Positions 7,977-17,543 of a stretch of 37,911 bases of DNA are shown here, piece by piece (positions within the stretch are counted from its first letter, which is position 1; every line of letters starts with the position of its first letter). The stretch is taken from NCBI RefSeq assembly GCF_029871245.1, contig NZ_SSON01000020.1, forward strand, positions 1 to 37,911, given 5' to 3'. Source of the stretch: Pseudomonas sp. BN102 (GTDB lineage: Bacteria > Pseudomonadota > Gammaproteobacteria > Pseudomonadales > Pseudomonadaceae). A model generated the notes under the pieces. The model had not been told where the DNA came from. It did not search any database and worked only from the letters and a program-made list of their open reading frames with translations. Both the position numbers and the translations under genes were made by a program.

Positions 7977-10931
7977 TCAGCTCACGGCGGATGTCGCTTC
8001 GACAAAACGAGGCAGCGTCACCCTGATTCGGGTGCCGCGCTGGTGCTCGGAGTCGGCCGGGCTTTCGATGGTTATCTGTCCATAATGCTCTTCCACGATC
8101 GAATAGACCAGTGCAAGGCCAAGGCCGGTCCCTTTCCCTGGGTCCTTGGTGGTGAAGAACGGTTCGAACAACCGGTCCATGATCGCCTTCGGAATACCAC
8201 TGCCCTCGTCTTCGACGATGAGGTCCACGGTGTGCTCCGAGGCTTCGCTGCGTACGCGGATGTCGCTACCCACAGGGGAGGCGTCGCGGGCGTTCGACAG
8301 CAGGTTGATCAGCACTTGGGCGAGGCGCTGCGGGTCGCCCTCGGCTATGTGGCGCGGATCGCAGAGGTTGAAGAAGTTCACTTCGACGCTGCGCTTGTTC
8401 AGCGACAGCAGGCCGATGGCGTCCTGGGTCACCTCGGCCAGGCATACCGGTTCGCTGGCCTGTTGGCGGCCGCCGGCGTGGGCGAAGGACATCAGCGACT
8501 GGACGATGCGCGAGACGCGCTTGGTCTGTTCGAGGATCTGGCTGCTGATCTCCTTCAGCTCGCCGTCGCCTTCCCTCTCTTCGCGCAGGTTCTGCGCCAG
8601 GCAGGCGATGCCGGTGATGGGGTTGCCGATCTCGTGGGCGACGCCGGCGGCCAGGCGGCCGATGGAGGCCAGGCGCTCGGAGTGCACCAGCTTGTCTTCC
8701 AGCAACTGGGTATCGGTGACGTCCTCGACCAGTAGCACCAGGCCACTGCTGCCCGGCGCCAGGGGTTCCTCGATCGCCGCCTTGTGCAGGTTCAACGAGC
8801 GGGCCTGGCCCTCCAGGGTCAGGCGTTGCTTGTGCAGGTGCTCGTCAGGCAGGTTGATGAAGCCTTCCAGCAGACTTTTCCAGGGTTCGGCGATGGTGGA
8901 CAGGCGCGAGCCCACTACCCGTTGCGCGGGGATTTCGGTCAGCTCCTCCATGGCGCGGTTCCACATGAGGATCTCCTGGTCCTTGGCCAGGGAGCAGACG
9001 CCCATGGGCAGCTCTTGCAGGGTCTGTCGGTGATAACGGCGCAGGGCATCGAGCTCGGCGGCGAGGCCGGTGAGGCGCGAGTGGTAGTCCTCCAGCCGGC
9101 TTTCGATGAAGTGGATGTCCTCGGTGACGTAGCTCTCACTGCCGGACTTGTAGGGCAGGAAGGTTTCCACCATGTCCTGGGCCACGCTCGGGCCCATCAG
9201 GCCGGAGAGGTTGGCCTCGATCCGGTCGCGCAGGCGGCGAAGGGCGTACGGGCGGCGCTCGTCGAAGGGCAGGTGCAGGTCGCGCAGCGCCTGTTCCACT
9301 TCCTTCTGCGCGGTCTTGGCGCCCAGGGGCTTGGCCAGTTGGGTGGCGAACTCCTGGGGCGATCCGGCCACCAGCTCGCGGCGTTGCGGCCGGCGTACGT
9401 TGTCAACGGTGCACGCTTCGGCTGCGCTGCGCTCTTCCGGGCTGGCTTCGGTGAAGAGCGATATCAGGGTGAAGATCAGCACGTTGGCCGCCAGGGAGGC
9501 GATGGCCGCGATGTGCCAGCTGGTGTCGTCCAGCACGTAGATGGCGTTGAACAGCGGCAGGTAGATGCCCTGCAGGTTGCCGATCAGGGGCAGCAGCATG
9601 CTGAACAGCCAGACCCCGAAGCCGGCCAGCAGGCCGGCGATGAAGCCGCGGCGATTGGCGGTCGGCCAGTAGAGAACGGAAAGCGCACCGGGGAGGAACT
9701 GCAGGGTGGCGACGAAGGCGACTATGCCGAGGTTGGAGAGGTCCTGCTCGGCACCCAGCAGCAGGTAGAAGCCGTAGCCGGCCATGATGATGGCGGCGAT
9801 CAGGGCGCGGCGGGTCCACTTCAACCAGCGGTAGATGTTGCCCTCGGCCGGCGGTTGGTAGAGCGGCAGCACCAGGTGGTTGAGGGCCATGCCGGAGAGG
9901 GCCAGTGTCACCACGATGATCAGTCCACTGGCGGCGGAGAGGCCGCCGACGTAGGCAAGCAGCGCCAGTGCGGGATTGTCCACCGCTATGCCGAGGCCCA
10001 GGGTGAAGTATTCCGGGTTGGTAGTGGCGCCCAGCCTGAGTCCGGCCCAGAGGATCAACGGGATGGCCAGGCTCATCAGCAGCAGGAACAACGGCAGGCC
10101 CCAGCTGGCGCTGACCATGGCGCGCGGGTTGAGGTTCTCGGTGAAGGTCATGTGGTACATGTGCGGCATGACGATCGCCGAGGCGAAGAACACCAGCAGC
10201 AGGGTGCGCCAGGGGCCCTCCTGCAACGGGGTGTGCAGGGTGGAGAGCGCTGCCTGGTTCTGCAGCAGCCAGAGTTCCAGTTCGCGGGGGCCGCCGAACA
10301 CCCCGTACAGGGCGTAGAGACCGATGCCGCCCAGGGCGACCAGCTTGACTACCGACTCGAAGGCGATGGCGAACACCAGCCCGGCGTGTTTCTCGCGCGT
10401 GGCGATGTGGCGTGCGCCGAAGAGGATGGTGAACAGGGTGATCAGGGCGCAGAAGCCCAGGGCCACGCGGTTGTGCACCGGTTCGCGGGTGAGGATGCCG
10501 ATGGAGTCGGCCACTGCCTGGATCTGCAGGGCCAGCAGCGGCAGCACGCCGATCAGCATGATCACCGTGGTCAGGGCACCGGCCCAGGTGCTGCGGAAGC
10601 GGAAGGCGAAGAGGTCGGCCAGAGACGCCAGCTGGTAGGTGCGGGTGATGCGCAGTATGGGGTAGAGCAGCACCGGCGCCAGCAGGAAGGCGCCGGAGAC
10701 GCCCAAGTAGCTGGCGAGGAAACCGTAGCCGTACTGATAGGCCAGGCCGACCGTGCCGTAGAAGGCCCACGCGCTGGCGTAGACGCCCAGGGACAGGGTG
10801 TAGGTCAGCGGATGGCGGATGATCCAGCGCGGCACGAAGCCCCGGTCACTGAGCCAGGCCACGCTGAACAAGGCCAGGAGGTAGGCGGCGCTGATCAGCA
10901 GCAGTTGGGTGAGGCTAAAGCTCATCAGCAT
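7977..10931 (-). CDS. cbrA: Transporter-like sensor histidine kinase CbrA
   Basis: Senses carbon/nitrogen status and phosphorylates CbrB. The 984 residues combine a sodium/solute symporter (SLC5)-like domain of about 13 membrane segments (residues 5-495), a STAC-type linker region (about 500-590), a PAS domain (about 635-740), HisKA with phospho-acceptor H766 ([11 protein letters not shown]), and HATPase_c with the N box ending at N880 ([10 protein letters not shown]), G1 (DEGSGIP), F (FEPFFTTK) and G2 (GKGTGLGLA) boxes. Two in-frame ATGs, 10931 and 10925, are possible; the first puts the histidine at 766, the number I recall for CbrA. The start overlaps cbrX by 17 bp, suggesting translational coupling. 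Histidine uptake activity is known for relatives but cannot be seen here. Confidence 0.97.
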   Translation of the reverse strand: MLMSFSLTQLLLISAAYLLALFSVAWLSDRGFVPRWIIRHPLTYTLSLGVYASAWAFYGTVGLAYQYGYGFLASYLGVSGAFLLAPVLLYPILRITRTYQLASLADLFAFRFRSTWAGALTTVIMLIGVLPLLALQIQAVADSIGILTREPVHNRVALGFCALITLFTILFGARHIATREKHAGLVFAIAFESVVKLVALGGIGLYALYGVFGGPRELELWLLQNQAALSTLHTPLQEGPWRTLLLVFFASAIVMPHMYHMTFTENLNPRAMVSASWGLPLFLLLMSLAIPLILWAGLRLGATTNPEYFTLGLGIAVDNPALALLAYVGGLSAASGLIIVVTLALSGMALNHLVLPLYQPPAEGNIYRWLKWTRRALIAAIIMAGYGFYLLLGAEQDLSNLGIVAFVATLQFLPGALSVLYWPTANRRGFIAGLLAGFGVWLFSMLLPLIGNLQGIYLPLFNAIYVLDDTSWHIAAIASLAANVLIFTLISLFTEASPEERSAAEACTVDNVRRPQRRELVAGSPQEFATQLAKPLGAKTAQKEVEQALRDLHLPFDERRPYALRRLRDRIEANLSGLMGPSVAQDMVETFLPYKSGSESYVTEDIHFIESRLEDYHSRLTGLAAELDALRRYHRQTLQELPMGVCSLAKDQEILMWNRAMEELTEIPAQRVVGSRLSTIAEPWKSLLEGFINLPDEHLHKQRLTLEGQARSLNLHKAAIEEPLAPGSSGLVLLVEDVTDTQLLEDKLVHSERLASIGRLAAGVAHEIGNPITGIACLAQNLREEREGDGELKEISSQILEQTKRVSRIVQSLMSFAHAGGRQQASEPVCLAEVTQDAIGLLSLNKRSVEVNFFNLCDPRHIAEGDPQRLAQVLINLLSNARDASPVGSDIRVRSEASEHTVDLIVEDEGSGIPKAIMDRLFEPFFTTKDPGKGTGLGLALVYSIVEEHYGQITIESPADSEHQRGTRIRVTLPRFVEATSAVS

Positions 10932-11091
10932 CGCGTTGACTCTGCAGGATGAAGGTCACCACGATCAGGATCAGCCACAGCAGGTAAGGTCGGTACCAGG
11001 CGCCATTGGGGTCGATCCACCAATCCATGATGGCGGGGGAGAACAGGTAGATCCCCACTACCAGGAGCAGGACCAGTCGATAGATATACAT
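10915..11091 (-). CDS. cbrX: Small membrane protein CbrX upstream of cbrA
   Basis: A 58-codon gene starts at ATG 11091 (MYIYRLVLLLVVGIYLFSP) with a GAGAAA Shine-Dalgarno and ends with TAG at 10915-10917, 17 bp inside cbrA. The peptide has two predicted membrane segments (about residues 4-21 and 35-50) separated by a Trp/Pro loop (MDWWIDPNGAWYRPY), and a charged tail (SQRDADEL). A small gene in this position and of this type is described as cbrX in Pseudomonas and is co-transcribed with cbrAB; its biochemical role is unknown. Its frame and overlap argue for a coupling function or a CbrA accessory subunit. The symbol rests on position and topology. Confidence 0.85.
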   Translation of the reverse strand: MYIYRLVLLLVVGIYLFSPAIMDWWIDPNGAWYRPYLLWLILIVVTFILQSQRDADEL

Positions 11092-11151
11092 GCCACATTT
11101 CTCGTCGTGTCTGCGGCGATGGTAGCGAATGCCCCGTCGTGCCGCGAGTGG

Positions 11152-12039
11152 CTAGCGCAGCTGCGCTTCGGCCTGGGTGCGACAATGCGGGATGCGTTCG
11201 GCATCCCAGTGGGCGATGCCCCAGTCCAGCACTTCGCGGGGACGGTAGCCGGCGAGCTCCGCCGGAGGCTCCTGGCCCAGGGCGCGCAGTGCGCGTGCCA
11301 GCAGCGGTCCGGCGCTGTCGGCAGGTAGCGGTGGGGAGCGGTAGGACTTGCCCAGCTTGTGGCCGTCCGGCTGGATGATCAGTGGCACATGCAGGTAGCG
11401 CGGCTGCGAAAATCCCAGCAGTTCCTGCAGGTAGAACTGGCGCGGAGTCGAATCCAGCAGGTCGGCGCCGCGCACCACATGGGTGACGCCCTGCCAGGCG
11501 TCGTCCAGCACCACCGCCAGCTGGTAGGCGTAGAGGCCGTCGCGGCGGCGGATGACGAAGTCGCCCACTTCCCGGCCCAGATGCTGGCGGTATTCACCCT
11601 GCACACGGTCGACGAACTGATACTGCAGTTCGGGGACGCGAATGCGGATGGCGGCATCCTGTTGCGGGTGCTGGGCATTGCGGCAATAGCCCGGGTAGAC
11701 GCCCTGGTGGCCTTCCAGCTGCTTGCGCGAACAGGTGCAGGCATAGGCCAGGCCCATGCTGAAGAGGTGGTCTATTACCTCGTCGTAGGCGTCATGGCGC
11801 TCGCTCTGTCGAACCATTTCGCCATCCCACTCGAAGCCGTAGCTTTCCAACGTGCCGAGGATCGCCGCCTGGGCGCCTTCGACCTCGCGCGGCGGGTCCA
11901 GGTCTTCCATGCGCAGCAGCCAGCGACCGCCGACAGCGCGGGCGTCCAGGTAAGAGGCGAGGGCAGCAACCAGCGAGCCGAAATGCAGATAGCCGCTAGG
12001 CGTGGGGGCGAAGCGCCCGATATAGAGAGGAGACGTCAT
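11152..12039 (-). CDS. gluQ: Glutamyl-Q tRNA(Asp) synthetase
   Basis: A truncated class I glutamyl-tRNA-synthetase paralogue that attaches glutamate to queuosine at the wobble position of tRNA-Asp. The 295 residues carry the catalytic core only: RFAPTPSGYLHFGSL (HIGH-like HFGS at 19-22), RMEDLDPPRE, the zinc-binding YACTCSRKQL...YCRNAQH segment, and the KMSKS-like GHKLGKS. There is no anticodon-binding domain, which separates GluQ from GltX. The gene lies between dksA and cbrX on the same strand; dksA-gluQ linkage is widespread in gamma-proteobacteria. No clear Shine-Dalgarno precedes ATG 12039, and a hairpin terminator stands between it and dksA. Confidence 0.95.
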   Translation of the reverse strand: MTSPLYIGRFAPTPSGYLHFGSLVAALASYLDARAVGGRWLLRMEDLDPPREVEGAQAAILGTLESYGFEWDGEMVRQSERHDAYDEVIDHLFSMGLAYACTCSRKQLEGHQGVYPGYCRNAQHPQQDAAIRIRVPELQYQFVDRVQGEYRQHLGREVGDFVIRRRDGLYAYQLAVVLDDAWQGVTHVVRGADLLDSTPRQFYLQELLGFSQPRYLHVPLIIQPDGHKLGKSYRSPPLPADSAGPLLARALRALGQEPPAELAGYRPREVLDWGIAHWDAERIPHCRTQAEAQLR

Positions 12040-12065
12040 GGGGCCGGGCGCTATCGCTATAAAGC

Positions 12066-12090
12066 AACGGGGCGCCTTTGGCGCCCCGTT
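12066..12090 (-). terminator. Hairpin terminator between dksA and gluQ
   Basis: A perfect 11-bp stem, AACGGGGCGCC / GGCGCCCCGTT, has a 3-base loop. On the minus strand it is followed by GCTTTATAG, so the T tract is short. It probably ends most dksA transcripts, with read-through into gluQ. Confidence 0.75.
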
Positions 12091-12096
12091 TCGGCA

Positions 12097-12540
12097 TCAG
12101 GAGCCGAGTTGCTTTTCCTTGATTTCCGCCAGGGTCTTGCAGTCGATGCAGAGGGTAGCGGTGGGGCGGGCTTCCAGGCGGCGGATGCCGATCTCGACGC
12201 CACAGGAATCGCACCAGCCGTAATCGTTGTCTTCGATCAGCTGGAGGGTCTCGTCGATTTTCTTGATCAGCTTGCGCTCGCGGTCGCGTGCACGCAGTTC
12301 CAGGCTGAACTCTTCTTCCTGGCTGGCGCGGTCGGCCGGGTCGGGGAAGTTGGCGGCTTCGTCCTGCATGTGGTGCACGGTACGATCCACCTCTTCCATC
12401 AACTCCTGCTTCCACTTGTTGAGGATGTTGGTGAAGTGAGCGCGCATGCGGTCGCTCATGTACTCCTCGCCCTTGGTTTCTTGGTAGGGCACGAAGCCAC
12501 GAATCAACTGGCTGTTCTGTTGTTTTGCATTGGTGGGCAT
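12097..12540 (-). CDS. dksA: RNA polymerase-binding transcription factor DksA
   Basis: Binds the RNA polymerase secondary channel and, with ppGpp, represses rRNA promoters and activates amino-acid biosynthesis genes. The 147-residue protein has the long coiled coil (about residues 28-105) with tip acidic motif DPADRA (D67, D70) and a four-cysteine zinc finger C110-X2-C113-X17-C131-X2-C134. Because the cysteines are complete this is the zinc-containing DksA, not the cysteine-poor DksA2 paralogue. Start ATG 12540 has GAGAGG about 10 bases upstream. The likely rRNA promoters at the far end of this window are of the class DksA acts on. Confidence 0.97.
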   Translation of the reverse strand: MPTNAKQQNSQLIRGFVPYQETKGEEYMSDRMRAHFTNILNKWKQELMEEVDRTVHHMQDEAANFPDPADRASQEEEFSLELRARDRERKLIKKIDETLQLIEDNDYGWCDSCGVEIGIRRLEARPTATLCIDCKTLAEIKEKQLGS

Positions 12541-12733
12541 GGATGGCCGCCTCTCACTTTCTTAATCCATTGCGCAGGATTATGGTCCATCGCCGGCGGT
12601 GCCGGCCCTGCGGCTGCAAGCGGGCGAACTTACCAGATCAAATCCGGGTGCGCCACTCCCCGATGTCAAGCATGCTGCAGCGTCCAGGGACCATTGGGTA
12701 GAATCCTCTCTTTGCCTTAATAAAGGAAGGCCA

Positions 12734-13909
12734 ATGGCTCAGTCCTACAGTGCGCGCAGCCGCGCCATCGAACCCTTCCACGTCATGGCCCTGCTGGCCC
12801 GTGCCAACGAACTCCAGGCGGCGGGTCACGACGTGATCCACCTCGAGATCGGCGAACCGGACTTCGGTACTGCCGAGCCCATCGTCCAGGCCGGGCAGGC
12901 AGCCCTGGCCGCCGGGCATACCCGTTACACCGCCGCTCGCGGGTTGCCGCAGTTGCGCGAAGCCATTGCCGGCTTCTATGCATCGCGCTATCGGTTGAAC
13001 ATAGACCCAGAACGCATTCTCATCACCCCCGGAGGCTCCGGAGCGCTGCTCCTGGCCAGCAGCCTGCTGGTGGATCCGGGTCGGCACTGGCTGCTGGCCG
13101 ACCCCGGCTACCCCTGCAACCGGCACTTCCTGCGCCTGGTGGAAGGCGGCGCGCAACTGGTGCCAGTGGGCCCGGAGACGCGTTATCAACTGACCCCGCA
13201 ACTGGTCGAGCGGCACTGGGATGCCGACAGCGTGGGCGCCCTGGTCGCGTCCCCGGCCAATCCCACCGGCACCGTGCTGCACGCCGACGAGTTGGCGGCC
13301 CTGTCGCAGACCCTCAAGGCTCGCGGCGGCCATCTGGTGGTGGACGAGATCTACCATGGCCTCACCTACGGCATGGATGCCAGCAGCGTGCTGGAAGTGG
13401 ACGACGATGCCTTTGTGCTGAACAGTTTTTCCAAGTATTTCGGCATGACCGGCTGGCGCCTTGGCTGGCTGGTGGCACCGCCGGATGCAGTGCCCGAACT
13501 GGAGAAGCTGGCGCAGAACCTCTACATCAGCGCGCCCTCGATGGCCCAGTACGCGGCGCTGGCCTGCTTCCAGCCGCAGACGCTGGAGATCCTCGAGCAG
13601 CGCCGCGGCGAGTTCGCCCGCCGCCGTGACTACCTGCTGCCGGCCCTGCGCGAACTGGGCTTCGGCATCGCCGTTGAGCCGGAAGGCGCCTTCTATCTTT
13701 ATGCGGATATCTCCGCCTTCGGCGGCGACGCCTATGCCTTCTGCCGCCATTTCATCGAGACCGAGCACCTGGCGTTCACTCCCGGGCTGGACTTCGGCCG
13801 CAACCAGGCGGGCCAGCATGTGCGCTTCGCCTACACCCAGAGCCTGCCGCGCCTGGAAGAGGCGGTGCAGCGCCTGGCCCGTGGCCTGAAGAGTTGGGCG
13901 GGGCAATGA
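12734..13909 (+). CDS. Class I PLP-dependent aminotransferase, substrate unknown
   Basis: A fold-type I aminotransferase of 391 residues. Visible PLP features are N176 (SPANPTGT), D204 and Y207 (VVDEIYHGL), the Schiff-base lysine K234 ([16 protein letters not shown]) and a C-terminal Arg ([10 protein letters not shown]). This is the AAT_I subgroup close to aspartate/alanine and aromatic aminotransferases; the substrate cannot be deduced. Start ATG 12734 is preceded by AAAGGAAGG, an excellent Shine-Dalgarno, which rules out the longer in-frame start at 12599. The stop overlaps the sfsA ATG by four bases. It is divergent from dksA, from which it is separated by about 190 bp. Confidence 0.93.
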   Translation: MAQSYSARSRAIEPFHVMALLARANELQAAGHDVIHLEIGEPDFGTAEPIVQAGQAALAAGHTRYTAARGLPQLREAIAGFYASRYRLNIDPERILITPGGSGALLLASSLLVDPGRHWLLADPGYPCNRHFLRLVEGGAQLVPVGPETRYQLTPQLVERHWDADSVGALVASPANPTGTVLHADELAALSQTLKARGGHLVVDEIYHGLTYGMDASSVLEVDDDAFVLNSFSKYFGMTGWRLGWLVAPPDAVPELEKLAQNLYISAPSMAQYAALACFQPQTLEILEQRRGEFARRRDYLLPALRELGFGIAVEPEGAFYLYADISAFGGDAYAFCRHFIETEHLAFTPGLDFGRNQAGQHVRFAYTQSLPRLEEAVQRLARGLKSWAGQ

Positions 13910-14613
13910 GATTCGCCCCGGCCCTGGAGGAGGGCAGGCTGCTGCGGCGTTACAAGCGCTTCCTCGCAGATATCGAGACCACCCACGGCGAGCTGCTGAC
14001 CATCCACTGCCCCAATACCGGCTCGATGCTGAACTGCATGAGTGAAGGTTGCCGGGTCTGGTTCAGTCGCTCCAACGACCCGAAGCGCAAGCTGCCCGGC
14101 ACGTGGGAAATCGCCGAGACGCCCCAGGGCCGCCTGGCCTGCGTGAACACCGCCCGCGCCAATGCCCTGGTGGAGGAGGCGTTGCAGGCGGGTGTCATCG
14201 CCGAACTGGCAGGCTTCGACGCCTTAAAACGAGAAGTGGCCTACGGGCTGGAGAACAGCCGCGCCGACTTCCGTCTGGATTTCCCGGCCGGTCCGGCCTT
14301 CGTCGAAGTGAAGAGTGTGACCCTGGGCTTCGACGGAACGCCGGTGGCCGCCTTCCCCGACGCCGTCACCCAGCGCGGCAGCAAGCACCTGCGCGAGCTG
14401 GCCGCCCTGGCGCGCCAGGGCATGCGGGCGGTGCAGCTGTACTGCGTGAACCTTTCCGGTATCGAGGCGGTGCGTGCGGCCGACGAGATCGACCCGGCCT
14501 ACGCAGCAACCTTGCGCGAAGCGGTTGCCGCCGGGGTCGAAGTGCTGGCCTACGGCGTGGAGCTGACGCCTGACGAGGTCCGCGTCTGTCGTCGCCTCGA
14601 TGTGAGGCACTGA
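13906..14613 (+). CDS. sfsA: Sugar fermentation stimulation protein SfsA
   Basis: SfsA is a conserved protein with an N-terminal OB-like DNA-binding fold and a C-terminal PD-(D/E)XK nuclease-like domain; it was first seen as a stimulator of maltose metabolism in E. coli and its true reaction is unsettled. The 235 residues start at ATG 13906 ([19 protein letters not shown]), fixed by an ATGA overlap with the aminotransferase stop. Characteristic segments: HCPNTGSM, the nuclease-like core [25 protein letters not shown] and [16 protein letters not shown]. The ExK pair (FVEVKS) is present, so a nuclease active site could be intact. Confidence 0.95.
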   Translation: MRFAPALEEGRLLRRYKRFLADIETTHGELLTIHCPNTGSMLNCMSEGCRVWFSRSNDPKRKLPGTWEIAETPQGRLACVNTARANALVEEALQAGVIAELAGFDALKREVAYGLENSRADFRLDFPAGPAFVEVKSVTLGFDGTPVAAFPDAVTQRGSKHLRELAALARQGMRAVQLYCVNLSGIEAVRAADEIDPAYAATLREAVAAGVEVLAYGVELTPDEVRVCRRLDVRH

Positions 14614-14619
14614 GCCTCA
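14603..14619. repeat. Hairpin across convergent stop codons (sfsA / Rieske)
   Basis: TGAGGC and GCCTCA flank 5 bases and include both stop codons. No T-run follows. The arms equal those at 29886-29900, which also joins two convergent genes. Confidence 0.45.
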
Positions 14620-14940
14620 GGCGTCGCCGTGCAGCCAGATGCCGTTGGCGTCTTCGCTGAGGGTCAGTTGCAGCAGCGCCTCACCGGCGCAGGGCCCGGC
14701 GACGCACTCGCCGGACTCGATGAGAAAAAGCGCGCCGTGGGTCGCGCACTGGATCAGGCTGCCGCTCTGGTCGAGGAACTGGTCCGGCAGCCACTCCAAC
14801 GGAATGCCCCGATGCGGGCAGCGGTTTTCGTAGGCATGGACTCGCCCATGCTTACGCACTAGCAGAATTTTCAGTCCATCAATCAGAAAGCCCCGGCTCT
14901 GGCCTTCGGCCAATTCATCGGGGCGGCAGAGCAGGATCAT
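14617..14940 (-). CDS. Small Rieske [2Fe-2S] protein
   Basis: A 107-residue single-domain Rieske ferredoxin. The cluster ligands are C41-P-H43 (CPHRG) and C65-ATH68 (CATHG), giving C-X-H-X21-C-X2-H. Such proteins pass electrons to oxygenases or reductases, or act as stand-alone NirD-like subunits; no partner is encoded nearby, so its role is unknown. I chose ATG 14940 because GGAG lies 6 bases upstream; a TTG at 14952 is the only earlier in-frame option. There is no membrane anchor or Tat signal, so it is cytosolic. It is convergent with sfsA, with 3 bp between the stops. Confidence 0.9.
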   Translation of the reverse strand: MILLCRPDELAEGQSRGFLIDGLKILLVRKHGRVHAYENRCPHRGIPLEWLPDQFLDQSGSLIQCATHGALFLIESGECVAGPCAGEALLQLTLSEDANGIWLHGDA

Positions 14941-15021
14941 CGGCGTCTCCAAGGCAGGCGGGCATTATCCCGCACCGCCGTGTCTTGCCAAGGGGGGAGC
15001 GCGTCCCTGCGCTGAAAGAGG

Positions 15022-17319
15022 TCAGATCTCCCAGACCAGGTTGACCGAGGCGTTGCGACCCGGCTGGGTGTAGCGGCCCAGGCTGCGGCTGTTGGCATCC
15101 AGGCCCTGGACGTCCCCCCACTGCCAGTACTGCTTGTCAGTCAGGTTGAACAGGCCGGCGTTCACCGAGACGGCCTCGGTGACCTGCCACCAGGTGTTCA
15201 GATCCAGGGTGCCGTAACCCGGCGTGGCGAACTGCTCGCTGATGCGCACACTGGCGTTGTTCGACTGATCGATACGGTCCTTGGCCTTGACCAGCGTCCA
15301 GGCCAGGTCGCCGCCGAATTTGCCCGTCGGTTCGACGTAGCCCAGGCCGACGACTGCCTTGAGCGGGTCGATGCTGTTGATCGGCGCGCCGGTTTCCTCG
15401 TTCTTGCCGCGGGCATAGGCGATGGTGCCGAGCAGGCGGGTGCCGACGGGCAGGCCGAAGCTGCCGAGGAAGAGTTCACCCTTGGCCTCGGCGCCGCGGA
15501 TGGTCACCTTGTTCAGGTTCTGCGACTGGAAGGTGAGCAGGTTGTTGCCGGTCGGATCGGGGATGGTCACCTGCTCGATGAAATCCTCGTACCGGTTGTA
15601 GAACAGCGCCACGCCGAAGCTGCCGACGTCGTACTTGCCGCGCAAACCGATTTCATAGCTGTCGCTGGTTTCCGGCTTCAGACGGGTATTGGCAATGGTC
15701 TGGTAGCCCATCCCCGCGTTGACGAACTCACCGAAGATATCCACAGGCTCCGGCGCCTTGAAGCCCGCGGCGTACTGGCCGTAGAGGCTGTGGGCGTCGT
15801 CCAGTCGGTAGGTGACGCCAAGCTTGGGCGACAGCGCGTGGTCGTTGAAGTCCGACGGGTTGCGGTCCACCGGATTGCTGTTCAGGTACTCCGGCGTCGC
15901 ATCCGGCTTGAGTTCGTAGTAGTCGTAGCGCAGGCCCGGCAACAGCGTCCAGCGGCCGATCTCGATGCTGTCCTGGACGAACAGGGCGTACTCGTGGGTG
16001 ACCGGATCGGGGAAGTCGCTCAGCGGGAAGGTTTCCGCACCGAACGCCGGCGGAAGCGGTTGGCCGGTGCTGACGCGAATCTCGCTGCCTTTGCGCAGGT
16101 CGCTGCTTTCCAGACGCTTGAGGTCGACACCGTAGATCAGGTGGTGCTGCGTGTCGCCGACGGCGAAATGCTTGTCCAGCTGGCCATTGACGGACCAGAG
16201 CTTCTCTTCGTAGACCGAATCACGGGTGCGCAGGCGCTCGAAGGCCGAGGCGGGTGGCGTCGGATTGCGGTTGAAGGCGACCCAGCTGTAGCGATTGTGC
16301 TCGGTCTGCTGGCGAATCTGGCTGTCCTGGTGGTTGAGCTGCCATTTCAGTTGGTCGGCGAAGGCAGTATTCAGCTCCAGTTGGTGCTCCAGGCTGATGC
16401 GTTCGCGATCAGTGCTGTCGGTGGCATTGCTGGCCGCGGTCAGGGCATTGCTGAACATGCCACCGCCCAGCGAAGTAGAGGTGAGGGTCGAGGCCTCGCT
16501 GAGAACGCGGGTATCGATGTCATCCTGGTAACGCTCGTAGCTCAGCTGCAGGCGGTCGTTGCCGGCATAGTTCCAGCCCAGCTTGGCCAGCAGGTTGTCG
16601 GTGGTGATGTCCTGCGGGTTGGCTTCCTCACGACCGCTGCCGCCACCGCCGCGGCCGCCGAAGGTTTCAGTTTCGTCGCCGGTACGGCGACCGAGGTGGA
16701 GCACGCCGTCCAGCGAGCCCTGGCGGGCAGCGAAGGTGGCGCTGCGCAGCCAGCTGTTATCGGCGCTGCTGTAGCCGGTCTTCAGCCGGGCGTAGGCGTC
16801 ATTGCCCTCGTCCAGGTAATCGGCGGCATCCTTGGTCAGGAAGCTCACCGCCCCACCGATGGCGTCGCTGCCGTACAGGGACGAGGCCGGGCCGCGGATG
16901 ATCTCCACCTGCTTGACGATGTCCGGGTCGATGTAATTGCGCTGGGCATTCAGGAAGGGGCCGAAGTTGAAGGCATCCGGTACGGAAACGCCATCCACCT
17001 GGGTCAGTACGCGATTGCCGCCTATGCCGCGGATGGTGAACCCGGTCAGGCCGAAGCGGCTGCCGGTGCCGCTGACCGAGACGCCCGGCTCATAGCGCAC
17101 CAGGTCCCTGATGTTGTTCACGTTCTTCTGATCGATATCGCGCTCGGTGTGCACCGACACCGTGCTCGGCACCTGGTCGAGGCGCTGCTCGCTGCGGGTG
17201 GCGGTCACAGTGACCGTATCGAACTGGGTGATGGCCTTCTCGGCGGCCAGGGCAAGGGATGGGCAGAGCAGTAGCAAGGCAAGCCCGGATCGACGGGCAA
17301 AGGGCGGACGAAGCGCCAT
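15022..17319 (-). CDS. phuR: TonB-dependent heme/hemoglobin outer-membrane receptor
   Basis: Imports heme through the outer membrane. From ATG 17319 (MALRPPFARR) the product has 765 residues with a signal peptide ending SLALAAE, a TonB box (DTVTVTA) just after it, the plug domain (about 35-160; VEIIRGPASSLYGSDAIGGAV) and a 22-strand barrel ending in aromatic ...SVNLVWEI. The region FKAPEPVDIF...NTRLKPETS corresponds to the FRAP/NPNL segment of heme receptors. A Gly-rich loop (GGRGGGGSG) lies in an extracellular part. The Shine-Dalgarno GGGGAG before 17319 excludes the longer frame to 17523. It is divergent from the tonB-like-phuSTUVW operon across a Fur box; PhuR is preferred over HasR because of that context. 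Confidence 0.95.
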   Translation of the reverse strand: MALRPPFARRSGLALLLLCPSLALAAEKAITQFDTVTVTATRSEQRLDQVPSTVSVHTERDIDQKNVNNIRDLVRYEPGVSVSGTGSRFGLTGFTIRGIGGNRVLTQVDGVSVPDAFNFGPFLNAQRNYIDPDIVKQVEIIRGPASSLYGSDAIGGAVSFLTKDAADYLDEGNDAYARLKTGYSSADNSWLRSATFAARQGSLDGVLHLGRRTGDETETFGGRGGGGSGREEANPQDITTDNLLAKLGWNYAGNDRLQLSYERYQDDIDTRVLSEASTLTSTSLGGGMFSNALTAASNATDSTDRERISLEHQLELNTAFADQLKWQLNHQDSQIRQQTEHNRYSWVAFNRNPTPPASAFERLRTRDSVYEEKLWSVNGQLDKHFAVGDTQHHLIYGVDLKRLESSDLRKGSEIRVSTGQPLPPAFGAETFPLSDFPDPVTHEYALFVQDSIEIGRWTLLPGLRYDYYELKPDATPEYLNSNPVDRNPSDFNDHALSPKLGVTYRLDDAHSLYGQYAAGFKAPEPVDIFGEFVNAGMGYQTIANTRLKPETSDSYEIGLRGKYDVGSFGVALFYNRYEDFIEQVTIPDPTGNNLLTFQSQNLNKVTIRGAEAKGELFLGSFGLPVGTRLLGTIAYARGKNEETGAPINSIDPLKAVVGLGYVEPTGKFGGDLAWTLVKAKDRIDQSNNASVRISEQFATPGYGTLDLNTWWQVTEAVSVNAGLFNLTDKQYWQWGDVQGLDANSRSLGRYTQPGRNASVNLVWEI

Positions 17320-17483
17320 GGGAACTCCCCGATTGCAAAGGCGTACCAGAAGCCGGTTGGGAGACGCCGGTTCGTTTCCGGCGGTGAAGGAGCCCTGATT
17401 GGCTGATTTTCTCGCTGCTTCGGGCTCGATCTCGGGTCTTGCTGGTGATCGCAAGTTGATTTCGGTGGAGGACCATAGTGCCA

Positions 17484-17511
17484 TTGACAGGCAAATGCAA
17501 ATAATTATCAA
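17484..17511 (+). promoter_or_regulatory. Promoter of the tonB-like-phuSTUVW operon
   Basis: A perfect -35 TTGACA (17484-17489) is followed after 16 bases by TATCAA (17506-17511) or after 18 by TCAAAT, about 30 bp before the tonB-like start. The Fur box covers the spacer and the start of the -10. The reverse strand has a possible phuR promoter (TTGCAT, 17-base spacer, TATGGT) overlapping the same region. Confidence 0.65.
17491..17509. promoter_or_regulatory. Fur box between phuR and the phu operon
   Basis: GCAAATGCAAATAATTATC matches the 19-bp Fur consensus (GATAATGATAATCATTATC) at 14 of 19 positions by my alignment. Its location over both divergent promoters would give iron repression of all heme-uptake genes. 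Confidence 0.75.
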
Positions 17512-17543
17512 ATGAATTCGCATTACAAAGTTGCCGAGCCACG

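Noticed and set aside
8784-10952. 722-codon open frame on the plus strand opposite cbrA
   Set aside because: Gln/Gly/Ala/Asp-rich composition with no domain; it is the mirror of high-GC codon bias in cbrA. The same holds for long antisense frames opposite mrcB (26406-28865), ilvI (30769-32415) and msrP/pssA (35165-36961).
17320-17523. 68-residue upstream extension of PhuR
   Set aside because: It would place the signal peptide internally and overlap the Fur box and promoters; ATG 17319 has a good Shine-Dalgarno and a proper signal peptide.
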